A stretch of DNA of 64,000 nucleotides from an uncultured Lachnospiraceae bacterium (GTDB lineage: Bacteria; Bacillota; Clostridia; Lachnospirales; Lachnospiraceae). The notes under the pieces were generated by a model. It worked only from the letters and a program-made list of their open reading frames with translations. It made no database searches and was not told where the DNA came from. A program made the position numbers and the translations under genes. Below, piece by piece: positions 31,380 through 40,834 of this stretch (the stretch's first letter is position 1; each line of letters begins with the position of its first letter). The DNA lies in contig ONCT01000027.1 of NCBI GenBank assembly GCA_900316395.1, positions 45,020-109,019 of the forward strand, in the 5' to 3' direction.

Positions 31380-33172
31380 CTGACCAAAATCATAAGTATG
31401 ATGACCTTACCTACTCGACGATCATCATAGCCTAATGCCTCTCTTCCTTCCAACCATCCAGTGGACTCATAATGCATATAATAGCTTCTTAATTCCTTAC
31501 CGAAATCATTACGAAGGTCTACGTATCTATTCTTATATGATTGAACACTGAAGGAATCACTTGACTTACGTCCTTCACTCATACCATTTTGGCTAAAATG
31601 TCTTGCATAGGCTCTAAAGTCCCATCCGAATGCACTGACAAGGTCAGGATTGTTGCCTAAATATTCAGACATATTGAAAACAGGCGAACCATCTCTATCC
31701 TCTGCTATTCCATGCTCTATCCAGTGATTGAAGCATTGCTGGTCATTTAATTCCCACAAATCTTCGTTGAAAAACCTATATATATTAGCATCAAAAGCGC
31801 CTTCATACTGAGACAAATCCTCTTGTCCAAGCTTGAAATACTCTGCGATACCTCTAGCATCAGCCTCTCCAAGCTGTCTTAGGAAATTCTCATCACATAA
31901 TCTGTTATAATCTCCATCTATAAAGGCATGTTCGACAATTATTCCGGCAAAGCCTCTTGCCTTAGCATTACGTATTATAGAATAATAATCAGAACCATCT
32001 CCATCTGTAGAGTTCCTAATTTTGACACCACGCTCAGCCATGCCAAGAGCGACGATATTATTATATATACAATATGATAATCCTCTTCCTATATCACTTA
32101 CTGTAGGATTGAAATTAGCATTAGGATAGTAAACCTCAACACCATTTCCACCACCTGAATTCATATGAATACTTACAATAGCATTTGCTCCTACCCTCTG
32201 AGCAAAATTAACTCTGTTAATTAAATCTTCTCCAACAGGGTAGCCTGGTGCTGTATCATCATATCTTGTCATATATACAGTAACATTACCATATTGTTCA
32301 AGAACATTTTTACAATATGTTGCAACACTTAAGTTAAGGTCCTTCTCAAGAAGTCCGCCATAGGTTGCACCAGAGTCATATCCACCGTGACCTGGGTCAA
32401 GTACAATAACAGTGTTGCCAGCCCCAGTATTAATCACATCATTAGAAGCTGCTGTCAAGCCAGAGTCTGACAGTAATCTCTCATCACCTGCAGTCTCATA
32501 AGAAGCCTTGGTATTAACTACACCGTTACTCTCAACACTAAGTGTACCATTAGCCTTCTCTAACGCTTCTGATACAGTAGATGCAGTAGCGTTCTTGCCA
32601 TCCTCTGTAGTAACATCAAAGCTCACATCAGCTATGCTACCATCCATATCTTCGTTACCACTTTCAACAGCAATGACATCATCAGGATTAGAATTATAAT
32701 CAACTCCTACACCCCATGACACATTAAGGTCTGCATCAGACAGAGCAATATTATTCTTCTCATTATCAATCACATATTCAAGTCCAACTAACTGATATAC
32801 ACCCTCAGCCTTGCCTTCGTAGAATATGTCAAATGATAATGCCTCAGCCGACTTATCATTACATTTTACCTGATATATATCACCTGTATAGGTGTTCTTG
32901 TAAGTTAAGACTCCCTCTACGAGCTTCTTATTACCATTACCAATTCCAACAACTACCTGCTGGGTATCTGTAAGCTGCTGCTTAGATGATGCAATGGCAA
33001 TATAGTTAATCAGATTATCTGATAGCTTCTCATTAGCTTCTGCCACAATTTCTTCCGTCTTATTAGTTGTACTAAATATTGGTTCAGCTGCCGTAACAGG
33101 AAGCGCCATCCCAACAACCATAACTACAGCCATTACTGCTGATATTACTCTCCCCTTCAGCTTCTTGTTCAT
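31241..33172 (-). CDS. Secreted N-acetylmuramoyl-L-alanine amidase with EGR repeats (frameshifted)
   Basis: Cleaves the bond between N-acetylmuramic acid and the stem peptide. A signal peptide (about 1-28) precedes an N-terminal domain of unknown fold (30-245), then an Amidase_3 domain (about 255-445) with the zinc-site residues in VLDPGHGGYDSGA, LLEKDLNLS, VSIHMNSGGG and the catalytic Glu in IIVEHAFIDG. Three EGR repeats follow before the frame breaks after WLEGREALGYDDRRVG; the last 50 residues are out-of-frame. The remaining four repeats lie in 30822-31379. Start ATG 33172 behind AAGGAGAC. Catalysis could survive truncation but anchoring would be weakened. Confidence 0.85.
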   Translation of the reverse strand: MNKKLKGRVISAVMAVVMVVGMALPVTAAEPIFSTTNKTEEIVAEANEKLSDNLINYIAIASSKQQLTDTQQVVVGIGNGNKKLVEGVLTYKNTYTGDIYQVKCNDKSAEALSFDIFYEGKAEGVYQLVGLEYVIDNEKNNIALSDADLNVSWGVGVDYNSNPDDVIAVESGNEDMDGSIADVSFDVTTEDGKNATASTVSEALEKANGTLSVESNGVVNTKASYETAGDERLLSDSGLTAASNDVINTGAGNTVIVLDPGHGGYDSGATYGGLLEKDLNLSVATYCKNVLEQYGNVTVYMTRYDDTAPGYPVGEDLINRVNFAQRVGANAIVSIHMNSGGGNGVEVYYPNANFNPTVSDIGRGLSYCIYNNIVALGMAERGVKIRNSTDGDGSDYYSIIRNAKARGFAGIIVEHAFIDGDYNRLCDENFLRQLGEADARGIAEYFKLGQEDLSQYEGAFDANIYRFFNEDLWELNDQQCFNHWIEHGIAEDRDGSPVFNMSEYLGNNPDLVSAFGWDFRAYARHFSQNGMSEGRKSSDSFSVQSYKNRYVDLRNDFGKELRSYYMHYESTGWLEGREALGYDDRRVGKVIILMILVRCMITISTRLITVILRGLLERMIYLLLSISLIMVYTKEDRLLMNSI

Positions 33173-33222
33173 CAAATGTCTCCTTGTATAACTTCTTTTT
33201 TCTAGTTTATAACGTCATAATA

Positions 33223-33240
33223 AGCCTGTTTTCACAGACT
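33223..33240 (-). terminator. Hairpin with GAAA tetraloop after the HAD-GT2 gene
   Basis: Minus-strand AGTCTGT-GAAA-ACAGGCT (one G-U pair) lies 24 nt past the stop of the gene at 33264; the T tract after it is weak. Confidence 0.45.
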
Positions 33241-33263
33241 ACGTCTAAATATTGTACCACAAA

Positions 33264-36200
33264 TTAGTCCAAAACACCACATATAGATTCAATATTCGTA
33301 GCTTCTTTATAAAAAGACCTATTAGTTTTCATATCGGTTAGAACCACGTACATATTAACAATATCCTTAGGATTATATGGTATTTCCCCACTAAATCCAG
33401 AAAGGAAAGCATTGTCTGTAATAATGGCTCTGGCAACATCATGCCTTATATACCTTGTTGTATCGTATAGGATAACCCTGTCATCATCAGCACTATCCTT
33501 GGTTCTAATTCCTATCTCAACCCTGTAATCTATGCTGGATGTTCCGTTAAGATGAGCCCATCCATGGAATCTTATTAAGTCTGTGAAAGCACCATAGCCT
33601 GTGGATACCAGTCTCTCATATGAGCCGTTATCAATGCTGTTCATCAAATCCTCTCTGTATTCCATATCACTTAAGGCTGCGCTTCTAGAATAATATGAAT
33701 ATGTAATATCTTCTATGCCGTCATGTGTAATCTTCTTGTCACTCCATGTATAGTCAATAGTTCCGTCTTCGTACTCCTGAAGAATTCCTATCTCATAATC
33801 GAATACGCTTAGAGCAAGTATCTTCCTGTCAATACAACATCTAAAGCCTTCTGTAAGGTTAGGGTTGTTAAATTGTAGTGATAAATCCTCTCTTGTAAGC
33901 TTATATACCTTAAGCTTATATACCTGACCTGCAATATTACGAAGAAGAATATACCTGTCTGCTTTCAAATCCTTCATTGGATCATCTGTAAATGACCATC
34001 CTCTAAGCATGATTACATCACCCTTGATGTTATCATCTATAAGGAAGCTCATGTCGGATGATTCTTCCCTTGGATAGATGTCATCAACTATTGTCATATC
34101 ATAGTTATGTAGTCCAACGCCTACCATATTAACTTCATAATCAATCCTGTCTACGCCATAATTAGGATTGTGGAATGGATCCTTGCCAAATAGGTCCTCG
34201 TGTTCTGTATAGAGAATATCTCTCTCAGTCTTAAGTCTTAGCTTCTTCTCGTAGCTAATATCATCATTTCCTCTGCTATAGGATTCATGATGATATAGCA
34301 CACTATCAGGACGAACACTGTTATAATATCCTGCCTTGTATAGCTTAAAGCAGAAGTCAACATCGTTATATGCTACTGTTAGTTCTTCATTAAGACCGCC
34401 CACCTGGGTGTACTTATATTTGGACACCATTAAGCAGGCTGCTGTTACAGCAAGCCAGTTATAAATCAGGCGATTCCTGCCAAATGACAGCACTGAATTA
34501 TCAGGATATCTCATATACATATGAGATGGTCCTATTGGAAGATTGGCAATACCGATATGCTGAATTGCTACACTGTTAGGGTATAACAGCTTGGCGCCAA
34601 CAGCTCCTGCATGTGGCTGCATAGCCTGACCAAGCATCCTGCTTAACCAATCCTTACTTATAACCTCAACATCGTCATTAAGAAGGAGTACATACTCGCC
34701 CTTAGCAGCTTCTACGCCTATATTACACATTTTAGAGAAGTTGAAATCCATCCTCTCGTATATGTATGTAGCGCCTGCATCTTCTAGGTACTCAGATATA
34801 CATAATCTGTTCCTGTCGTCACTTCCATTATCTACTACAATAATCTCGTAGTTATCATAATCAGTGTATTTCTTAATTGAATCGATACACTGTCTTAAAA
34901 TGTCAGGATTATCCTTAGATGGAATAATGATGCTAACAAGTGGGTTACCAGTGGTTCCATAATTAATTAGGAACTGTCCCACATCCTCCTTATACTCAAC
35001 GCTGGCATCTATTCCGTTACGCTTAATGTAGTCCTCCTTAAGCTTTCTCATGGCTTCAATTGCATAAGGCTTGGCATTCATAGAGCTTGCAATGGACTCT
35101 GGTCTTGCACGCCAATGATACAGGACATAAGGCACATGACCTACTCTCTTATTGTCAGACTTCTCCATGAATCTAAGGGTAAAGTCATAATCCTGGGCAC
35201 CGTTATATTCTGTTCTAAGACCACCTATATCGCACACAATCTGTCTTCTGTATATTGCAAGATGATTAGTATACATTACAGACAGAATCGTATCAGGGGA
35301 CCAGTCAGGCTTGAAGAATGGATTATATACATCTCTTCCATGCTCTGTCACCTTGTCCTCATCACTATATACGAAGTCAGTGTCAGGATGTTCATTCAGG
35401 TAATACACCATCTCAGCTAATGTGCGTTCTTCAATATAATCATCACAATCCATAAAGGCAATAAACTCTCCAGATGAAGCGAATATTCCATCATTAGTTG
35501 CCTTGGAGATGTGACCATTTTCCTTCCTGTAGATAACATTAATCTTAGGATTGTCCTCATAGCCTCTAAGGACATCACGAACATCTTCCCAGCTGGAATT
35601 ATCGTCAACCAAGAATAGCTCCCAGTTAGGATAGGTCTGACCTACAATGGAATCAATACACTCTCTAAGCTGATACTCTTCAACATTATATACAGGAACA
35701 ACCACTGATATAAGTGGCTCGTAATCCTGCTTAATATAAGGCTTGGTTACGCTGTAGTGCTTCTTATACCATTTCGTATATGAATTATCCTCATAGTCAG
35801 CCTTCTTAGCATCCTCACTATATAGCTTCTCCTCCTCAGATAATTCCTTCTCATCGGTCGCATCATCATCTACCAGATAGTCCTCCAGCTTCCATCCGTT
35901 GTGATAACACATCAGCTTCTTAAGACCAACATCAAGGTCGTCTCTCTTGAAGAAACCAGGAATCCATATCATCTCAAGAAGAATTCCCTTATCATATTGC
36001 TCACGGGTAAGGGATGCAATCTTAATATCTATTCCTTCTCTCTTTGCAAATGCGTCATCATAAGGCAAATCACCTACCATAATTGCCTCTTCATTAGTAG
36101 GATGTTCTATGAATCTAAGAAGCTCTACTATTGAATCGTCTCTGCCAACCTGAATATTGTATTTATTAACGAAGTCGTAGGCCACATCCATAAAGGCTTC

Positions 36201-37775
36201 AATTCCTTCTAACATCTTAGCCTTGAACTTATCCTCACTGTCAGACTCATCGAATACAACATTGCCGTCCATATAATTGTACACGCTATGCTCTGGAGAA
36301 CTGAAGAAAAGCTCTAACAGTATAATGCTGTCGCTGACTCTCTCCTGTATGTCCAGATTGTTATCATAATCGAATAGATACGCCTTGAAATCCTTGTTCT
36401 CAAGCTGCACACGGCTCTTGGCTGTATTAATAATTCCAGTATAGAGATACCTGTTATTGTACATATAACCCGTAGCGTCTAGGAACTTGTCCATAAAGTG
36501 CTGAGACGAACCATTCCATCCACAGTCGAATACAACACTGTCTCCATCATAGAAGCCTATTTCTTCAAAATATTTCTTAGCAGATTCTCTCTCCTTAGCA
36601 CATCTTGCTAAGAATTCCTCTTCATGATACAGATATATCTCCTTGAACCTGCCTGTTGCAATATCATCATAGAGAATTGGAGCATCCAAGCTAGAGTATC
36701 CCATCTTGTCAATACAGTCACTGTATAAGTCAGTCATCTCAATAATGTCTAAAGCATCTCTTATTGTCTGACCATGCTGAAATGGAGGCAATACTCTAAG
36801 TGCATCATCATCTAGCTGGGTAATATGAGCAAGCATCAATGCACGCCTTGATGTATACAGATATTCCACAGGAAGATTAGTGAACTTCTTGAAGAGATGA
36901 TATAGATTATATCCATCACGAGCAAGGAAATATATCTTGTTATATTGCTTATTCTCAAGTTCCTTCATGAACCACTGCATTAGTCCAAGATAAAGTGGGC
37001 CACCTACTCTCGCACCGAATCGATTCCAGAATGAAGGGGCCTCTTTATATACAATGTTAGCCGCACCATATCCTACACAGACATTATGCGGCGTCTTATC
37101 CTCTATCGCAATATTACTCTTATAATGATAGGCATTAATTCCATATCTTGATGCAATCTCATAGTCAGAAGACTCGTTGTCTCCAATATGCATAAGATTA
37201 GGCCCTGCTATCTTCTCAGTAGCAAGAACATGCTCGTATAAATCACCTACCCATTTTGTCTTATGAACATTAGCAGAATCATATATGGCAGCGAACTTAT
37301 AGCCATTATCTTCAAGGACTTCCTTCAGGAAATCATCTTCAAGATACATATCACTAACAGCTATAACCTTCTTGCCCTGACTTACGGCATAGTCATATAC
37401 CTTCTTAATCTCAGGGTTAAGTTTCAGAGCATCTCTTTCCATCTGAAGCTCTGTATTTCTAACCTCGTCCCAGTCAATTCCAAGCTCATCGTAAGGAGTG
37501 GACTCTAGGGACTTAATATAATCATATATCTGGTCAAATGTAGGATGAGGCCAGCCTAATTCATTCTCTGCCTTAGTACTTGCTTCAATCTGCATCTGAA
37601 CTCTGAAGGCTTCATAATCCTTCATTCCAAAGTATTCACCCAGACACGAAAAAATAGCTTCTGGCGTGTTAACTACTCTAAGTAATAAAGTATCAAAAAC
37701 ATCAAAAGAAACTATCTCTGCTGAGTCAATCATTCTTATTAAAGATTTATCATTTAAAGAATCTCTTAAGACCAT
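33264..37775 (-). CDS. Giant fusion protein: HAD hydrolase - unknown domain - two GT2 domains - C-terminal domain
   Basis: A 1503-residue cytosolic protein. Residues about 15-210 form a HAD phosphatase fold (nucleophile motif SFDVFDTLLLR, late motif HIGDNESSDYEIA). About 215-640 is an uncharacterised alpha/beta region (KIYFLARDGYNLYHLF) often fused to such HADs in capsule loci. Two GT-A/GT2 domains follow: SVVVPVYNVEEYQLRECIDS with FMDCDDYIEE, and VSIIIPSKDNPDILRQCIDS with LLLNDDVEV. The last about 260 residues are beta-rich. The second GT2 resembles rhamnan-synthesis transferases. It overlaps the kinase-like gene by 26 nt, so translation is coupled. It likely adds two different sugars; the HAD role is unknown. 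Confidence 0.85.
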   Translation of the reverse strand: MVLRDSLNDKSLIRMIDSAEIVSFDVFDTLLLRVVNTPEAIFSCLGEYFGMKDYEAFRVQMQIEASTKAENELGWPHPTFDQIYDYIKSLESTPYDELGIDWDEVRNTELQMERDALKLNPEIKKVYDYAVSQGKKVIAVSDMYLEDDFLKEVLEDNGYKFAAIYDSANVHKTKWVGDLYEHVLATEKIAGPNLMHIGDNESSDYEIASRYGINAYHYKSNIAIEDKTPHNVCVGYGAANIVYKEAPSFWNRFGARVGGPLYLGLMQWFMKELENKQYNKIYFLARDGYNLYHLFKKFTNLPVEYLYTSRRALMLAHITQLDDDALRVLPPFQHGQTIRDALDIIEMTDLYSDCIDKMGYSSLDAPILYDDIATGRFKEIYLYHEEEFLARCAKERESAKKYFEEIGFYDGDSVVFDCGWNGSSQHFMDKFLDATGYMYNNRYLYTGIINTAKSRVQLENKDFKAYLFDYDNNLDIQERVSDSIILLELFFSSPEHSVYNYMDGNVVFDESDSEDKFKAKMLEGIEAFMDVAYDFVNKYNIQVGRDDSIVELLRFIEHPTNEEAIMVGDLPYDDAFAKREGIDIKIASLTREQYDKGILLEMIWIPGFFKRDDLDVGLKKLMCYHNGWKLEDYLVDDDATDEKELSEEEKLYSEDAKKADYEDNSYTKWYKKHYSVTKPYIKQDYEPLISVVVPVYNVEEYQLRECIDSIVGQTYPNWELFLVDDNSSWEDVRDVLRGYEDNPKINVIYRKENGHISKATNDGIFASSGEFIAFMDCDDYIEERTLAEMVYYLNEHPDTDFVYSDEDKVTEHGRDVYNPFFKPDWSPDTILSVMYTNHLAIYRRQIVCDIGGLRTEYNGAQDYDFTLRFMEKSDNKRVGHVPYVLYHWRARPESIASSMNAKPYAIEAMRKLKEDYIKRNGIDASVEYKEDVGQFLINYGTTGNPLVSIIIPSKDNPDILRQCIDSIKKYTDYDNYEIIVVDNGSDDRNRLCISEYLEDAGATYIYERMDFNFSKMCNIGVEAAKGEYVLLLNDDVEVISKDWLSRMLGQAMQPHAGAVGAKLLYPNSVAIQHIGIANLPIGPSHMYMRYPDNSVLSFGRNRLIYNWLAVTAACLMVSKYKYTQVGGLNEELTVAYNDVDFCFKLYKAGYYNSVRPDSVLYHHESYSRGNDDISYEKKLRLKTERDILYTEHEDLFGKDPFHNPNYGVDRIDYEVNMVGVGLHNYDMTIVDDIYPREESSDMSFLIDDNIKGDVIMLRGWSFTDDPMKDLKADRYILLRNIAGQVYKLKVYKLTREDLSLQFNNPNLTEGFRCCIDRKILALSVFDYEIGILQEYEDGTIDYTWSDKKITHDGIEDITYSYYSRSAALSDMEYREDLMNSIDNGSYERLVSTGYGAFTDLIRFHGWAHLNGTSSIDYRVEIGIRTKDSADDDRVILYDTTRYIRHDVARAIITDNAFLSGFSGEIPYNPKDIVNMYVVLTDMKTNRSFYKEATNIESICGVLD

Positions 37776-38775
37776 GCTTATTCGCCTCTCTTTGTCTCTT
37801 AGCTTCCATCTGTCTTATATCATCTCTGTATTTATCTAATTCTAGCTGAGTTAATACATATTCATTCCTAAGGTTACTAAATTCAGCCTCATTTCTCTTT
37901 GCCATTTCAACGTAATGCTCATGCTCAGTACTAAGCTCTCCTATTCTGTTCATGGCCTTATCATATTCTCCTGAGACAACCTTGAGTCTGTTCTTCGCCT
38001 CTAACAGTTCAATAAGAGGAATGAATCTTATATCACTTTCATAAATATAGTCTTCAATAGTTTGCTTTCCCTTAGTTATATATGTCTGGAAATTCTTCTC
38101 CATTCTCTTATAGATTTTCTCTTGCTCTTCAGTAATTCCTGCCCACTTAAGAGCCTTGTTGAATTTCATTACATAGCTAATCTTAGAGCTGTTATATAGA
38201 TATACAAGCGTTCTGTATAATACATATTCTCTTGGAATAGGAAAGTCAAATGTCCATTCGTAATCGATTAACTGCCATGTTCCATCAGACGCTACAATAA
38301 TATTCTCAAGAATCATATCTATATCTGTAACATCTGAAGACATAAGGTTCATATCATCTAATGCATCAAAGCTTCCGAATACCTCTTCGAATTCTCTTGT
38401 AGAAGTAAATGCCTTATCCTCTGATGTAGAATAATATATTCTGTCTCTGTAGTCATCTAAGGTCTTCATTACAGCTTCCTTGTCTCCCTCTTCAATCACT
38501 TCCTCGAAGATTTTGAAATAGGACTTGCCTTCTACAAATTCATTAGTAAGTACTCGTCCATTAAGAGCACTGCCTGATATCCTAATCTTGTCACCGAACC
38601 GATTAGACAGCTTTTTAGACATATTAACCATGTGCTCTAGGTGCTTAACTCCTTCATCACATAAAGCCACCTTGTTAATAATCTCTCCACCATTATCTGA
38701 TAGTAATCTGTCAGTTCTAATGGCAAAATTCTTATCTCTATCTGTTGAATACTTTGTATATATCAGTTTATCCAA
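37750..38775 (-). CDS. Kinase-like protein with C-terminal coiled coil (WbdD kinase/ruler-like)
   Basis: A 341-residue protein. The N-terminal 245 residues have a protein-kinase/APH-like layout: Lys35 in INKVALCDE, a catalytic loop D153-x4-N158 (DMILEN) and a metal Asp171 in LIDYEW. Residues about 255-335 are a charged coiled coil. In Escherichia coli O8/O9a, WbdD is a methyltransferase-kinase with a long coiled coil that caps the polymer and measures its length. Here a methyltransferase-like gene lies just upstream and an ABC exporter with a carbohydrate-binding ATPase follows the same order. The start is TTG at 38775 behind AAGAGGG. Assignment as a capping kinase is inference. Confidence 0.6.
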   Translation of the reverse strand: MDKLIYTKYSTDRDKNFAIRTDRLLSDNGGEIINKVALCDEGVKHLEHMVNMSKKLSNRFGDKIRISGSALNGRVLTNEFVEGKSYFKIFEEVIEEGDKEAVMKTLDDYRDRIYYSTSEDKAFTSTREFEEVFGSFDALDDMNLMSSDVTDIDMILENIIVASDGTWQLIDYEWTFDFPIPREYVLYRTLVYLYNSSKISYVMKFNKALKWAGITEEQEKIYKRMEKNFQTYITKGKQTIEDYIYESDIRFIPLIELLEAKNRLKVVSGEYDKAMNRIGELSTEHEHYVEMAKRNEAEFSNLRNEYVLTQLELDKYRDDIRQMEAKRQREANKHGLKRFFK

Positions 38776-38790
38776 AATACAACCCTCTTA

Positions 38791-39471
38791 CTATACTATG
38801 CTAATCAGATATGAATTAGAAAACTCAGGGAATAACCCTGCCTTAATAACGCTGTCAAATGCTCTTCTCTCATCGAAGATAACAAGTCGCTCTCTATCAA
38901 CATTTCTTATATTCCTAAAAAGCTCCCCTTCCTTAGGAAGACACTTATCAGAATAAATAATCGTAGGATATTTATAATCAGGATAAGGATAATAGAATTC
39001 ATATGTGACATCTTCAAGTCCAGCCAATACTTCCTCTAATTCCTTCTTAGACAGGGGCTTAATATCCCCTTCCCAGGTGCTATAGTCCTCTATGCCAACG
39101 AAGACGCCGCCCTTCTGCTCCTCCTGACAACCAGCCCAGTATTTCATACCAAGCTTATTCTCAAGGGCAAGAAACAACCTTCCATTGTCACCCTTAAGGG
39201 ATAATAGCCTGCTTAGCAGTTCATTAATGGAAATGTTATTATCAAGACAGAAGCCATAGGCATCATACATAAGTATCAAGTCATATGTCTTAGATTCATC
39301 AATAAGATTATTTACAGCCTTAAGGTCTCCTGCCACTCTAAGATGACATCTATCTTCCATCAATTCATCAATGGCACTGTCCCCACCATTAATAAGAAGC
39401 ATATTATCATCTAACTTAACTGGATACCACTCTATAAGACTCTGCCTAATCAACTTAAAATCATCAATCAT
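38791..39471 (-). CDS. SAM-methyltransferase-like protein (possible polymer-capping partner)
   Basis: A 226-residue protein with class I methyltransferase-like features: NMLLINGGDSAIDELM in place of motif I, YDLILMYDAYG at motif IV, and GRLFLALENKLGMKYWAG, a segment typical of methyltransferases of surface-polysaccharide clusters. Motif I lacks the usual GxGxG, so SAM binding may be weak or lost. Start ATG 39471 (MIDDFKLIRQ) lies 1 nt after the ABC ATPase stop; the upstream extension is rejected. It is 15 nt before the kinase-like gene, so the two may form a split counterpart of WbdD. Confidence 0.6.
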   Translation of the reverse strand: MIDDFKLIRQSLIEWYPVKLDDNMLLINGGDSAIDELMEDRCHLRVAGDLKAVNNLIDESKTYDLILMYDAYGFCLDNNISINELLSRLLSLKGDNGRLFLALENKLGMKYWAGCQEEQKGGVFVGIEDYSTWEGDIKPLSKKELEEVLAGLEDVTYEFYYPYPDYKYPTIIYSDKCLPKEGELFRNIRNVDRERLVIFDERRAFDSVIKAGLFPEFSNSYLISIV

Positions 39472-39472
39472 A

Positions 39473-40819
39473 TTAGTTAGCCTTCTCAATCTTAACAGTT
39501 GAATTCATATCATAGAAGCCAACCGTATTCTTATCAGATACAACCGTTATATTAATCAAATCATACAGCCTGTGATATGCCACAAGCTCACCATTATCAT
39601 CATATCCCGTACAGCTAATTGACAGAAGATATTCTCCACCCTGCAGATTCATCTTCTGTGTGAAGCTTGCCACGTACTCTTCTCCTGCCTTGGCAAGATC
39701 TATGTACTCTTTTTCGTACATGGTATTAGTACCGGTAATGTCCACACCCTTAACATTTCTGAAGGTATATGTGAAGATAGGATTCTTAATGTCCTCGTTA
39801 AAATGTACCTTGGACTTAATGGTGAAATATTCATTCTTCACAATGGAATTAGTAAGGAGACCATCGTTATCTACAATTGCAAAATCAACTATCTCTGCCT
39901 TCTTACTTCCATACTCATTAATATCTGGGTTAATTGCGAAATTATTCTTCCAAGGAATGCCACTATTATCTGATATAGAGACATTCTTATTAATCATCTC
40001 ATTAGCCTTAGATGACTTACCCTTCTTCTTACCCGAGTCATCTAAATCATTATTATGAGATGCAGCTAATGCGTCCTCAACAGCAGTACCTGTCATTAGT
40101 TTCTTATATATGTTAATCATGTCCTTAGGAGTTCCCTCGGACAGCTTCTTACCATGATCTAACAGCACTACTCTGTCACAATACTTAGATATTGAGCCTA
40201 AGTCATGACTTACGAATAGAATTGTCTTGCCCTGCTTCTTAAAGTCCTCGAACTTCTTATAACATTTGTTCTGGAAGAATACGTCACCTACTGACAACGC
40301 TTCATCTACAATAAGAATCTCTGGGTCAATATTAATTGCAACGGCAAATGCAAGTCGCACGAACATACCTGAAGAATAAGTCTTAACTGGCTGATATACG
40401 AAGTCTCCTATGTCAGCAAAGCTTAGAATATTATCCATCTTGGCATCTATTTCTTCACGGGAATAACCAATCATTGTTCCGTTAAGATATACATTTTCAA
40501 TACCAGTATATTCCATGTTGAAGCCAGCTCCAAGCTCAAGCAGAGCCGAGATTCTTCCATTAATATCAACATCACCACTTGTGGCATTAAGTACGCCAGT
40601 AATTATCTTAAGGATTGTTGATTTTCCAGCACCGTTAGTTCCAATGATACCTACTGTCTCGCCCCTCTTAACATCGAAGGACAATCCATGAAGTGCATAG
40701 TGTTCTCTGTATCTTGGCTCCTTGGACAGGCCGAATGCATCCATAATTCTGTCTTTGTTGCGATTATATAATTTATACATCTTGCTCACGTCGCGGACGC
40801 GAATTGCATAATCTGACAT
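39473..40819 (-). CDS. wzt: Polysaccharide ABC exporter ATPase with carbohydrate-binding C-terminal domain (Wzt type)
   Basis: Powers export of finished, lipid-linked polysaccharide. The 448 residues hold an ABC ATPase domain (1-245) with Walker A GTNGAGKST (60-68), signature YSSGMFVRLAFA and Walker B ILIVDEALSVGD. A linker (250-290) follows, then a beta-sandwich (about 295-445, KAEIVDFAIVDNDGLLTNS to LINITVVSD) of the Wzt C-terminal type. In ABC-dependent O-antigen systems this domain recognises the capped polymer end. It sits between the permease gene and the methyltransferase/kinase-like pair, which matches that logic. AAGGAGT precedes the ATG. Confidence 0.92.
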   Translation of the reverse strand: MSDYAIRVRDVSKMYKLYNRNKDRIMDAFGLSKEPRYREHYALHGLSFDVKRGETVGIIGTNGAGKSTILKIITGVLNATSGDVDINGRISALLELGAGFNMEYTGIENVYLNGTMIGYSREEIDAKMDNILSFADIGDFVYQPVKTYSSGMFVRLAFAVAINIDPEILIVDEALSVGDVFFQNKCYKKFEDFKKQGKTILFVSHDLGSISKYCDRVVLLDHGKKLSEGTPKDMINIYKKLMTGTAVEDALAASHNNDLDDSGKKKGKSSKANEMINKNVSISDNSGIPWKNNFAINPDINEYGSKKAEIVDFAIVDNDGLLTNSIVKNEYFTIKSKVHFNEDIKNPIFTYTFRNVKGVDITGTNTMYEKEYIDLAKAGEEYVASFTQKMNLQGGEYLLSISCTGYDDNGELVAYHRLYDLINITVVSDKNTVGFYDMNSTVKIEKAN

Positions 40820-40834
40820 ATTGTTACTCCTTAA

